The notes beneath the pieces were generated by a model, which saw only the letters and a program-made list of their open reading frames with translations, did not search any database and was not told where the DNA came from. Positions 1-6,033 of a DNA stretch of 9,912 nt are shown piece by piece. Position numbers and translations under genes: made by a program. The DNA comes from Campylobacteraceae bacterium. Its GTDB lineage: Bacteria > Campylobacterota > Campylobacteria > Campylobacterales > Sulfurovaceae. How positions within the stretch are numbered: position 1 is the stretch's first letter; each line of letters starts with the position of its first letter. Where the stretch lies: the NCBI GenBank assembly GCA_026985655.1, contig JALSQB010000147.1, positions 1-9,912 on the forward strand, in the 5' to 3' direction.

Positions 1-128
1 ACAACCCCACCATAACAGGCGTGTTGTTTCTCTTGGCTTATCTTTTTATGGAATATGAGTTGCTTGGTTTCTATGTTGGTTATGGCAATTGAGCTGTCAT
101 CACAGCTACTCTCTATGCTTAGTATCAT
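1..128 (-). CDS. tsaD: tRNA N6-adenosine threonylcarbamoyltransferase TsaD, N-terminal part
   Basis: The first 42 codons of a gene that runs off the left edge. The protein begins MILSIESSCDDSSIAI, and the end of the visible part reads ISQEKQHACYGGVV. Both stretches match the TsaD/Gcp/Kae1 N-terminus: the ESSCD box (usually ETSCDET) that begins the ASKHA ATPase fold, and the SQ...H..YGGVVPE block. TsaD, with TsaB and TsaE, transfers the threonylcarbamoyl group from threonylcarbamoyl-AMP to A37 of ANN-decoding tRNAs in the cytoplasm. The metal-binding HxxxH histidines lie outside the window. The ATG at 128 is the natural family start. No strong Shine-Dalgarno site is visible, only an A-rich leader containing AAAGA. 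The gene follows the 182-535 gene on the same strand, 53 nt after its stop, but appears to have its own promoter. The identification is by motif recognition. Confidence 0.9.
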   Translation of the reverse strand, partial: MILSIESSCDDSSIAITNIETKQLIFHKKISQEKQHACYGGV

Positions 129-145
129 TTTTTCTTTTTTTAGCT

Positions 146-151
146 ATTATA
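146..151 (-). promoter_or_regulatory. Probable -10 box of the tsaD promoter
   Basis: On the minus strand the sequence reads TTTTGGGTATAAT, a perfect TATAAT 17 nt upstream of the tsaD ATG. T-rich sequence lies upstream (TTCTTTCCTCTTTT), as is typical of Campylobacterota sigma-70 promoters, which often lack a defined -35. The predicted transcript would start near 139, giving a leader of about 11 nt. The box lies between the stop of the upstream gene and tsaD, so tsaD can be expressed independently of it. Confidence 0.6.
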
Positions 152-181
152 CCCAAAAGAGGAAAGAATTTTCTAGGTGTT

Positions 182-535
182 TTACCCTATCAAATTTATA
201 AACTTAGAGTATTTAGCAGGAATTTCTATCTTTCTATCTTTAATAAGGGCTTTAAAACGTGAATCGTTCCAGTTGTTAGAGGTCGTAATATTGTCAAAAG
301 TTAAATAGTTTTTTCCTCTTTGTGCATCTTTTAAAATGTTATAGTTCTTGGCTTCAATGGTTAAAACATCAGTGAAAAATCTAGGAACAAAAGAGATGAT
401 AAGCTTTTTGCTTGTTGTATCGATGCTAAATGCTTTTAGTTCACCTATTTGTTTCTTTTTTAAGTAGTATCCTACAATTTTATGGGCTGTTTTTGAAAAG
501 GTTTGTCCTTTTGCTTTTGTTAAAAATCTTAACAT
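182..535 (-). CDS. Small conserved-looking hypothetical protein (117 aa)
   Basis: I do not recognise this protein. It is lysine-rich and basic, with no signal peptide or transmembrane segment, so it is probably cytoplasmic. The middle part (residues about 35-80) has alternating hydrophobic residues suggesting beta strands, including IISFVPRFFTDVLTIEAKNY, and the ends look helical and basic. There are no cysteine or histidine clusters that would suggest metal binding. The ATG at 535 is preceded by AAGTGAG, a modest Shine-Dalgarno match. A possible -10 (TACAAT, 571-576 on the minus strand) lies 35 nt upstream, without a clear -35. The gene is divergent from the SPOR-like gene at 650 and sits directly upstream of tsaD on the same strand. 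Codon use resembles its neighbours. That it is a real gene is likely from its length, its position and the lack of any competing frame; its function is unknown. Confidence 0.7.
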   Translation of the reverse strand: MLRFLTKAKGQTFSKTAHKIVGYYLKKKQIGELKAFSIDTTSKKLIISFVPRFFTDVLTIEAKNYNILKDAQRGKNYLTFDNITTSNNWNDSRFKALIKDRKIEIPAKYSKFINLIG

Positions 536-616
536 TTTATCTCACTTATATAATTTAATATTTTTTTAATATTGTACTAATAACTTCTTAAACTCACGAT
601 TAATCAACACTTAATA

Positions 617-641
617 TGCTATAATTTTCTTAAAAAAAAGG
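617..641 (+). promoter_or_regulatory. Extended -10 promoter and RBS for the SPOR-like gene
   Basis: TGCTATAAT (617-625) is a perfect TATAAT with an extended TG element. There is no convincing -35 hexamer, which fits Campylobacterota promoters. Transcription would start near 632. AAAGG (637-641) follows as the ribosome binding site, 8 nt before the ATG at 650, and fixes that start. Confidence 0.65.
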
Positions 642-649
642 TAATAAAA

Positions 650-1627
650 ATGGTACGATATTTGTTAATTATAGCACTTTTGGCTAACTTTACTTATGCT
701 AATTCAGAAAAATATTTTATTAAATTTGGAAGTTTTAAAAATTTACAAGCTTTAGAGAGAGCTATTGACCGATTACCCTCTAATTTACGCAGGCATGTTG
801 CCATTGTCCGTTCAGGAAATTGGTTTATTCCTTTTGCGTATTATACGCCCAATAAAAATGCTTTAAGAGCTAAAGTTTCAGGCTATCTACCTTATTTTAG
901 AGATGCCCATATTGCACACTCCTCTTCTATGTTACAACACCCTTTGGTGCGTAATTATGCGAAAAATCGTAGTGTACAAATGACCCGACCCGTAAGAAGA
1001 AAAGCTCCTGCTTACATTCGCCAAACTCCCCCTCGTTATGTTCCATCTGTACCGAGATACAATCAAAATAGTATCTTAGCACTTCCTCTTGCCAAGACCA
1101 TTCCTATGGACAGACCAGTGAACCGACCAGTTGTGACTCAAAATTTTGTCACCAAAAAAATTGTTATGAACCCTGTGGAAGAGAAAGATGTTTTTTCTTC
1201 TGTTAAACCTAAAAAATATAAACACTTTTCCAAAGAGATGTTAAGTGGGCAGAGTTATTATTTGGCATACAAAAAAACAAAAGTTAATCCTGCTTTACTT
1301 ATTAAAGTGACATTTGAAAATCATCGTGTAAATTATCAGCCAATTGTTGGCGATATGCAGATGAACAATGCCAATTATTTGGTAGAGAATCATAAACTCT
1401 ACATGTTTGCTGATGCTTTTACCCCAAATGGGACATTTTCTAAACTAGATGAGCCTAGAGATAAGTACTTTATTGTCTCTTCATGGGCAAATGGAAAAAA
1501 GCTAAATACCTTACGCTACTATTATAAAATGAATGATGCTAAACGCTATTTGGGCATTAGCACCACCGATGGTTTATCTGAAGTACTATCAGAGGGCGAG
1601 TATGATGACTCTTTTTTAGATGACTAA
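650..1627 (+). CDS. Exported protein with SPOR-like N-terminal domain
   Basis: The 325-residue protein starts with a signal peptide: basic MVR, a hydrophobic core, and a likely cleavage after TYA at residue 17. Residues about 20-90 (starting KYFIKFGSF) resemble the SPOR domain (sporulation-related repeat, which binds denuded peptidoglycan glycan strands): a first beta strand with a 'GSF' turn, a helix beginning NLQALERAID, and a second beta-alpha unit. Residues about 100-190 form a basic, proline- and arginine-rich linker, probably extended. The C-terminal part, about 191-310, has several predicted beta strands and no domain I recognise; the extreme C-terminus is acidic (SEGEYDDSFLDD). It is likely periplasmic and wall-associated. 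It is transcribed alone and converges on leuA, its TAA stop overlapping the leuA stop by 4 bp. The SPOR assignment is fold-level pattern recognition and moderate; that the protein is exported is clear. Confidence 0.75.
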   Translation: MVRYLLIIALLANFTYANSEKYFIKFGSFKNLQALERAIDRLPSNLRRHVAIVRSGNWFIPFAYYTPNKNALRAKVSGYLPYFRDAHIAHSSSMLQHPLVRNYAKNRSVQMTRPVRRKAPAYIRQTPPRYVPSVPRYNQNSILALPLAKTIPMDRPVNRPVVTQNFVTKKIVMNPVEEKDVFSSVKPKKYKHFSKEMLSGQSYYLAYKKTKVNPALLIKVTFENHRVNYQPIVGDMQMNNANYLVENHKLYMFADAFTPNGTFSKLDEPRDKYFIVSSWANGKKLNTLRYYYKMNDAKRYLGISTTDGLSEVLSEGEYDDSFLDD

Positions 1628-1640
1628 GGTATTACCTTAG
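1624..1640. repeat. Perfect inverted repeat spanning the two convergent stop codons
   Basis: CTAAGGTA (1624-1631), one central T, then TACCTTAG (1633-1640). As RNA it folds on either strand into a stem of at least 6 bp with a short loop. It contains the TAA stop of the SPOR-like gene and the TAG stop of leuA. No U-run follows it on either strand, so it is not a canonical intrinsic terminator, although it may protect 3' ends or mark transcript ends in both directions. A second inverted repeat (AACGCC at 1649-1654, GGCGTT at 1663-1668, 8-nt loop) lies just inside the leuA 3' end. Confidence 0.55.
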
Positions 1641-3258
1641 CAACATTCAACGCCGAAACCAAGGCGTTAATGGAGGCATAAGAGATATTTTCTCCTATGC
1701 CCACTCCATAACTAACCTCATTGTGACTTTTAATGCCAAAGTAAGCAACGGCTTTTGAAGATTTTCCCTTACTTAAGGCGTGTTCACGGTACTCTAGCAC
1801 TTCAAAATTGACACCCAATGTCTCAAACGCACGACAGATAGCTTCAATAATCCCTGTGGCTTTTTGAGAGACCTTATGTTTTACCTCACCTATGTAAAAG
1901 TCGCCCTTAATGCTTGTTGTTTCGCCCTCAATGTTTATCTCTAAATTCTTTATGTGGTAAGGCTTGGTTTGATTGACAAAGGTTGCCTTAAAAATCTCCT
2001 CAATTTTAGCTTCACTTACCACCCCTTCTAGTTTGTCGCTAACCTCTTGAACTTTTTTTCCCACAAAAGCCTCCATGGCTTTAGGAATTTGGTAGCCAAA
2101 ATTGCTGTTTAAGATGTAGGCTACACCTCCTTTGCCTGATTGGGAATTAATCTGAATAATCGACTCATAATCTCGTCCTACATCTTTGGGGTCAATGGGT
2201 AAGTATGGCACATACCACAAGGTGTTTTCTTCTTGTTGTTGCATTCCTTTTTTGATGGCATCTTGATGTGAACCTGAAAAAGCTGTATAGACCAAGTCGC
2301 CCACATATGGGTGGCGAATGTGGGTGGGTATTTCGGTTGAAGCCTCTACTACTTTTACAATCTTATTGACATTGGACAAATCTAACTTAGGGTCAATGCC
2401 TTGGGTAAACATATTTAACGCAACGGTCACAATATCTACATTTCCTGTGCGTTCCCCATTGCCCAACAATGTTCCCTCAACCCTGTCTGCTCCTGCCATT
2501 AAGCCAAGTTCCGTTGAAGCCACAGCACAACCACGGTCATTGTGGGCATGAACGCTAATCAAAACATTTTCACGGCGTACAATGTTACGTGACATATACT
2601 CAATTTGGTCAGCATAAACATTGGGCGTTGCCGATTCCACGGTGGAGGGCAAGTTCAATATCATCTGCTCTTTAGCTTGTGGATTCCACGCTTCAATGAC
2701 AGCATTGGAGATTTTGACAGCAAAGTCCAACTCGGTTTGGGTAAAGCTCTCTGGTGAATACTCAAACCTTACATTTCCCTCAAAATTGGTAAAATGCTCT
2801 TTTATCCACGCTACGCCGTTTAATGCCATTTGGATTATTTGCTCTTGGCTTTTTTTGTACACCACCTTACGTTGCATTGTTGAGGTAGGATTGTACAAGT
2901 GAACAATGACATTTTTAGCCCCACGTAAGGCTTCGGCACTCTTTTGAATTAAATGTTCACGTGCTTGGGTCAAGATTTGAATGCTCACATCATCAGGAAT
3001 TAAATCGTTCTCAATTAAGTGACGCGTAAAGGCATATTCCACTTCACTTGCACTGGGAAAGCCAATCTCAATCTCTTTGAATCCAAGCTCCACCAACAAG
3101 TTAAAAAAACGAATTTTCTTCTCCAAGCTCATGGGTTTAATTAAGGCTTGATTCCCATCACGTAAATCAACCGAACACCAAATGGGTGCGTGGGTAATTT
3201 CACTATTAACCCATTGTCGGTCGGGCAAAGCTATCTTGTTAAATTTTTGGTATTTCAT
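1624..3258 (-). CDS. leuA: 2-isopropylmalate synthase, type 2
   Basis: It condenses acetyl-CoA with 2-oxoisovalerate to give 2-isopropylmalate, the committed step of leucine synthesis, in the cytoplasm. The 544-residue protein has the HMGL-like TIM barrel at about residues 25-310, with DLRDGNQAL (31-39), HAHNDRG (237-243) and LLGNGERTGN (264-273). By analogy with the Mycobacterium tuberculosis enzyme, the metal ligands are D34, H237, H239 and N273, and R33 is the catalytic arginine. The linker and the C-terminal LeuA dimer/allosteric domain (about 425-540) are complete, so leucine feedback is likely. Length and the DLRDGNQALI/TFSGSHQDAI-type blocks fit the type 2 (M. tuberculosis/yeast-like) subfamily. 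The ATG at 3258 is supported by AGGA (3266-3269) 7 nt upstream. No leuB, leuC or leuD is adjacent; the gene appears monocistronic. Upstream lies a leucine leader gene (3349-3423), which points to attenuation. Confidence 0.95.
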   Translation of the reverse strand: MKYQKFNKIALPDRQWVNSEITHAPIWCSVDLRDGNQALIKPMSLEKKIRFFNLLVELGFKEIEIGFPSASEVEYAFTRHLIENDLIPDDVSIQILTQAREHLIQKSAEALRGAKNVIVHLYNPTSTMQRKVVYKKSQEQIIQMALNGVAWIKEHFTNFEGNVRFEYSPESFTQTELDFAVKISNAVIEAWNPQAKEQMILNLPSTVESATPNVYADQIEYMSRNIVRRENVLISVHAHNDRGCAVASTELGLMAGADRVEGTLLGNGERTGNVDIVTVALNMFTQGIDPKLDLSNVNKIVKVVEASTEIPTHIRHPYVGDLVYTAFSGSHQDAIKKGMQQQEENTLWYVPYLPIDPKDVGRDYESIIQINSQSGKGGVAYILNSNFGYQIPKAMEAFVGKKVQEVSDKLEGVVSEAKIEEIFKATFVNQTKPYHIKNLEINIEGETTSIKGDFYIGEVKHKVSQKATGIIEAICRAFETLGVNFEVLEYREHALSKGKSSKAVAYFGIKSHNEVSYGVGIGENISYASINALVSALNVAKVIP

Positions 3259-3281
3259 ATTGTAATCCTAGGGTACAGTAA

Positions 3282-3298
3282 GTGTGAACACATCACAC
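3282..3298 (-). repeat. Inverted repeat (hairpin) in the leuA leader
   Basis: GTGTGA (3282-3287), a 5-nt spacer, then TCACAC (3293-3298), perfect in both arms. In the leuA transcript this folds into a 6-bp stem with a UGUGU loop, ending 23 nt before the leuA ATG and 12 nt before its Shine-Dalgarno site. No U-run follows, so it is not a plain intrinsic terminator. It may be part of the leader switch, or an operator; TGTGA-N5-TCACA is one base short of the CRP-type spacing. Confidence 0.5.
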
Positions 3299-3332
3299 GT
3301 CAAATTAAAGTTTATGGTGCAAAAAAGTTTAT

Positions 3333-3352
3333 AAAAAAGTATGGGGCATTAC
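3333..3352 (-). terminator. Weak intrinsic-terminator-like hairpin after the leader peptide
   Basis: In the minus-strand RNA, GTAATG-CCC-CATAC can pair in five base pairs with one bulged A and a 3-nt loop (3339-3352), directly followed by six U residues (3333-3338). The leader-peptide stop codon TAA (3349-3351) lies inside the 5' arm, so a terminating ribosome would cover it. The stem is short and AT-rich, and alone it would be a poor terminator. It is listed because of its position between leader ORF and leuA. Confidence 0.3.
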
Positions 3353-3423
3353 GCAGAGAGTAAGAGCAGAAGAAGTGAAAAGAATCCAATGGTTTGGTTT
3401 GGGCGTGTCGTTGTGTTTGACAT
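3349..3423 (-). CDS. leuL: Leucine leader peptide upstream of leuA (24 aa)
   Basis: A short gene that encodes MSNTTTRPNQTIGFFS, then six leucines in a row, then SA and a TAA stop. The leucine codons are CTT CTT CTG CTC TTA CTC, so several different leucine tRNAs are sampled. A near-perfect Shine-Dalgarno site, AAGGAG (3429-3434), stands 5 nt before the ATG, stronger than that of most genes in the window. A promoter with TTGACA lies about 30 nt further upstream. The product itself is probably not functional: as in enteric leuL, translation would be the sensor, with ribosomes stalling at the leucine run when charged leucyl-tRNA is scarce and thereby altering expression of leuA, whose ATG is 90 nt downstream. 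The leucine run, start signals, position before leuA and strand all agree; chance is unlikely. The gene symbol is used by analogy of role, not of sequence homology. Confidence 0.88.
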   Translation of the reverse strand: MSNTTTRPNQTIGFFSLLLLLLSA

Positions 3424-3452
3424 GGTGACTCCTTCGTTTAAATATTGGGTGA

Positions 3453-3481
3453 AGTTTAACGTGTTTTTTGAATTTTGTCAA
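3453..3481 (-). promoter_or_regulatory. Sigma-70 promoter of the leuL-leuA transcript
   Basis: On the minus strand there is a perfect -35, TTGACA (3476-3481), a 17-nt spacer, and a -10 TAAACT (3453-3458, four of six consensus bases). Transcription would start near 3447, about 24 nt before the leader-peptide ATG. A consensus -35 with an imperfect -10 is the opposite of the usual pattern in this window. Confidence 0.65.
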
Positions 3482-3494
3482 TGCTACTACTTCT

Positions 3495-3540
3495 TTGTGG
3501 AACTTTTTACCTATGTTATAATAGCCCTTTAATTTAAGGA
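3495..3540 (+). promoter_or_regulatory. Promoter and RBS of the DUF4139 operon
   Basis: TTGTGG (3495-3500), a 16-nt spacer, and TGTTATAAT (3514-3522), a perfect TATAAT with an extended TG. Transcription would start near 3529. The Shine-Dalgarno AAGGA is at 3536-3540. Its spacing to the two tandem ATGs is 3 nt (3544) or 6 nt (3547), so 3547 is the more likely true start. The promoter is divergent from, and close to, the leuL-leuA promoter. Confidence 0.65.
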
Positions 3541-3543
3541 TTT

Positions 3544-4932
3544 ATGATGCAAAAAATATTTTATTCAACTCTACTACTTCCTCTTTTAGGATTTGCCAAT
3601 ATCATTGTTCCCTCAACGGGTTCAGATTTAAAAATCACCATTTACAATAACAATAAAGCTTTCATCAATGACAGCCGAGAGCTTACTGTTCAAGCAGGTA
3701 AACAAAAACTGGTTTATGAGGGTGTGCCTAGTTCTGTGATTACTGAGTCGGTTGTACCTACTTTTTCAGGTATGAAGACAAATCTCTATTCACAAAATTA
3801 TATCTATGACCTTGTCTCTTTGAACTCGATGTTAGAAAAAAGTATTAACAAAGAGGTGGCGTTTTACTCTAATGAAAAAGAGCCAACATTAAGTAGAGGG
3901 GTACTACTTTCAGCCTCTCCTAATGTAATGATACAAGAGAACAGTACAGGTAAAATTTACACGTTAAATTCTGCGACCCAAGTTATTTTTTCTTCTGTTC
4001 CTTCAACGATGATAACCAAACCCAGTTTGGTGTGGAATATGGAGGCTGAAAAGCAAGGAAAATTGGGCATTGATTTAAAGTACTTAACGCGTGGTATCTC
4101 TTGGAAGAGTGACTATGTTTTAAATTTGAAAAAAGATGTTTTAGATTTGACAGGGTGGATTACGGTGAACAATAACTCAGGTGTAGCCTATAAAAATGCA
4201 CAGATTACCTGTCTAGCAGGCGATGTCAATGCCGTGTCGGACAATAGAGGTAGCAGAATGTATAAAGCAGTATCTGCTCCTATGATGGAGAGTGCAGGAG
4301 CTGTGCCAGAAGAGGCATTTTCGGGGTATCATATCTATAAAATTCCTTTTAGAGAGACCATTGGCAACAAAGAGCAAAAACAGATTTCATTTATAGACAA
4401 AAAGTCCGTGAAGTATCATCAGTATGGGGTCAATGTTAATAACTATTTTGAAAATTATGGAGAACAAAAATTACAGTTTTCCAATAAAATAACATTTGAA
4501 AATAAAAAAGCGAACAATATGGGCATCTCTTTACCCTCTGGTGTGGTGAGAATGTACCAAAAAGACAGTTCCCAAGAGACGCATTTTATTGGAGAGAGTA
4601 GGGTAGGAAATATTCCAGAAGATGAAAATGTAACGCTAACGGTAGGAACACTTTTTGATGCTGTGGGGGAGAAAACAATTACCAAGTTTGAGGCTAAAAA
4701 GCATTACCGAAATGTAGAAACCACTTACACTGTACGCAACCAAGGAAAAGAGACCTTGGAGCTTAAGATTGAAGAGCGTTTGCCTACCTATGGCAATGAC
4801 CTTAGCCTTAAAACTTCTTGTCAAGATAACTGTTCTGTTAAAAAGAAAAATGCTTTTGCACGTGAGTTTACAATTTTGCTAAAAGCCAAAGAGAGCTATA
4901 AATTTACCTCGGAGTTTGAGGTAAATTATTGA
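3544..4932 (+). CDS. Exported DUF4139-type protein
   Basis: A 462-residue exported protein with a signal peptide (basic MMQK, hydrophobic core, probable cleavage after GFA near residue 18). The N-terminal part (about 28-125) resembles the DUF4140-like segment that precedes DUF4139, including YDLVSLNSMLEKSINKEVAF. The rest (about 175-460) has DUF4139 hallmarks: GISWKSDYVLNL, YHIYKIPF, LPSGVVRMYQ and the repeated beta-strand pattern of its C-terminus. The biochemical role of this family is not established; it is mostly a beta-rich, periplasmic or surface protein. The gene starts at one of two adjacent ATGs, 3544 or 3547, the second having better RBS spacing. Its last codons overlap the start of the glycoside hydrolase lipoprotein gene, so the two are probably translationally coupled. 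Two cysteines near the C-terminus (TSCQDNCS) could form a disulfide. Confidence 0.82.
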   Translation: MMQKIFYSTLLLPLLGFANIIVPSTGSDLKITIYNNNKAFINDSRELTVQAGKQKLVYEGVPSSVITESVVPTFSGMKTNLYSQNYIYDLVSLNSMLEKSINKEVAFYSNEKEPTLSRGVLLSASPNVMIQENSTGKIYTLNSATQVIFSSVPSTMITKPSLVWNMEAEKQGKLGIDLKYLTRGISWKSDYVLNLKKDVLDLTGWITVNNNSGVAYKNAQITCLAGDVNAVSDNRGSRMYKAVSAPMMESAGAVPEEAFSGYHIYKIPFRETIGNKEQKQISFIDKKSVKYHQYGVNVNNYFENYGEQKLQFSNKITFENKKANNMGISLPSGVVRMYQKDSSQETHFIGESRVGNIPEDENVTLTVGTLFDAVGEKTITKFEAKKHYRNVETTYTVRNQGKETLELKIEERLPTYGNDLSLKTSCQDNCSVKKKNAFAREFTILLKAKESYKFTSEFEVNY

Positions 4933-6020
4933 AAAGTATTCACCTAACTGTACTTTTATTCTTAATGGCTTGTAATGGTTCAAATAGTACATTTTCAAGT
5001 AATAGTTCCAAATTAGAAGCACCTAAAAAAGATAAAATCTATTTTGGTGCATTCCCAGACTTTGGAGGTTCAGAAGACACGGTAACAACAAAACGTTTAA
5101 AAAGTTTTGAAAATCTGATTGGTAAAAAGCCAATTTGGGCATATTTCTCTCAAAATTGGTACAATGGGATTGTTTATCCCAAAGAAGCTATTGATACCAT
5201 TTCTAAACAAGGGCTTATTCCTTTTGTTCGTTTAATGCCACGTAGTAGTGAGGAACAGTATGTAAAAGAGGAAAAGTTTACAATGAGCCATATTATTAAT
5301 GGTAAATTTGATAAAGAGCTTCATCAGTGGGCAAAAGAGACTAAGCATTATAATATCCCACTACTAATAGATTTTGCAGTAGAACCCAATGGCAATTGGT
5401 TTGGGTGGAGTGGCATTTTTAATGGTAAAGATAGCAAAGATGCTTATGGTAATAAGAACTATTACGATGGAGCAGAACGCTACCGTGATGCTTACAGACA
5501 TATTATAGATATTTTTAGAGCTGAAGAGGTAAAAAATGTAACATGGTTTTTTCATGCAGACATCTATTCTAATCCTGATAAAAAGTGGAATAGAGCAAAG
5601 CTTTACTACCCTGGTGACAACTATATAGATTGGATTGGTGTTAGTTTATATGGGGCTCAAAATCCAACAGAAAACTATTGGGATAGGTTTAGCCAAATTT
5701 TAGAGGAGAGATACAAGAGTATCCAAGAAATTTCAACTCAAAAACCAATTGCTCTGTTAGAATTTGGGGTAACAGACAATCACCCTTTAGGCAGTAAATC
5801 TGAATGGCTAAAAGATGCATTTGAGACTATTTTAAGTGCTCAATACATCAAGTTTAAAGCCATCTCCTATTGGCATGAAAATTGGGAAGAGGAAAGTGGA
5901 GCATTCGCATCACTTCGAATAGACTCATCAGAGAAGAGTTTAGCAACTTTTAATACTTATATGCAGAAAAAAGAATTTGTATTTAGTTATAATAATCATT
6001 CAAACAAGAAAAATCAATAA
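4929..6020 (+). CDS. GH26-like glycoside hydrolase lipoprotein
   Basis: A 363-residue predicted lipoprotein: short signal ending LMAC with the lipidated Cys at 15, then a Ser/Asn-rich tether and a TIM-barrel-like domain from about residue 37 to 345. Residues 152-158 (EPNGNWF) match the acid/base region of family GH26 (usually HE.NG.W), with E152 the likely proton donor, and E278 in ALLEFGVTDN sits where the nucleophile Glu of GH26 is expected. YWHENWEE (314-321) matches the late aromatic/acidic block of that clan. It therefore probably cleaves a beta-linked polysaccharide (mannan-like, or its own exopolysaccharide) outside the inner membrane; the substrate is not predictable. The start is a TTG overlapping the DUF4139 stop (TTGA). 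GAGGT (4918-4922), 6 nt upstream, and the lipoprotein signal support it; the next ATG would remove the signal. The GH26 assignment is by motif pattern only. Confidence 0.72.
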   Translation: MKSIHLTVLLFLMACNGSNSTFSSNSSKLEAPKKDKIYFGAFPDFGGSEDTVTTKRLKSFENLIGKKPIWAYFSQNWYNGIVYPKEAIDTISKQGLIPFVRLMPRSSEEQYVKEEKFTMSHIINGKFDKELHQWAKETKHYNIPLLIDFAVEPNGNWFGWSGIFNGKDSKDAYGNKNYYDGAERYRDAYRHIIDIFRAEEVKNVTWFFHADIYSNPDKKWNRAKLYYPGDNYIDWIGVSLYGAQNPTENYWDRFSQILEERYKSIQEISTQKPIALLEFGVTDNHPLGSKSEWLKDAFETILSAQYIKFKAISYWHENWEEESGAFASLRIDSSEKSLATFNTYMQKKEFVFSYNNHSNKKNQ

Positions 6021-6033
6021 AAGTGAGTAGTGT

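Larger units (their letters stand above)
3259..3447 (-). promoter_or_regulatory. leuA leader region, probable leucine attenuator
   Basis: This is the predicted 5' leader of the leuA transcript, about 190 nt. In order it holds the leader-peptide Shine-Dalgarno site and ORF (3349-3423), a weak bulged hairpin followed by six U (3333-3352), a second U6 run (3321-3326), the GTGTGA/TCACAC hairpin (3282-3298) and the leuA Shine-Dalgarno site (3266-3269). The leader ORF RNA is strongly C-rich and G-poor (about 28 C against 8 G over some 80 nt), a composition that favours Rho loading. An alternative long-range pairing is possible: AACACA and CACG in the ORF (3412-3417, 3404-3407) with TGTGTT and CGTG in the downstream hairpin (3287-3292, 3296-3299). 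Ribosome stalling at the leucine codons is the likely sensor; which output it controls (intrinsic termination, Rho, or translation) is not settled by the sequence. Confidence 0.65.

Noticed and set aside
557..573. AATATT-TTTTT-AATATT inverted repeat between the divergent genes
   Set aside because: It is pure A/T in a very AT-rich spacer, so the symmetry carries little information; there is no GC in the stem.
1649..1668. AACGCC/GGCGTT hairpin as a terminator of the SPOR-like gene
   Set aside because: It has a GC-containing stem, but no U-run follows on the plus strand, and it lies inside the coding end of leuA, so coding constraint explains it equally well.
2318..2902. Two plus-strand ORFs (77 and 93 codons) inside leuA
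   Set aside because: They are antisense shadows of the strongly conserved LeuA catalytic domain, lack RBS signals, and have implausible composition.
3301..3332. Direct repeat AAAGTTTAT (3307-3315 and 3325-3332 region) downstream of the leuA leader ORF
   Set aside because: It is short, AT-rich and imperfectly spaced. It is not clearly distinct from chance, and the U-runs it contains are already described under the leader.
3341..3532. 63-codon plus-strand ORF in the leuA/DUF4139 intergenic region
   Set aside because: It has no Shine-Dalgarno site (only A-rich sequence precedes the ATG), runs antisense across the leader-peptide gene and its promoter, and ends among the DUF4139 promoter elements. 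Its composition does not look like a protein.
4455..4824. Minus-strand ORFs opposite the 3' part of the DUF4139 gene
   Set aside because: They are antisense to a well-supported gene with family motifs, and have no promoter or RBS.
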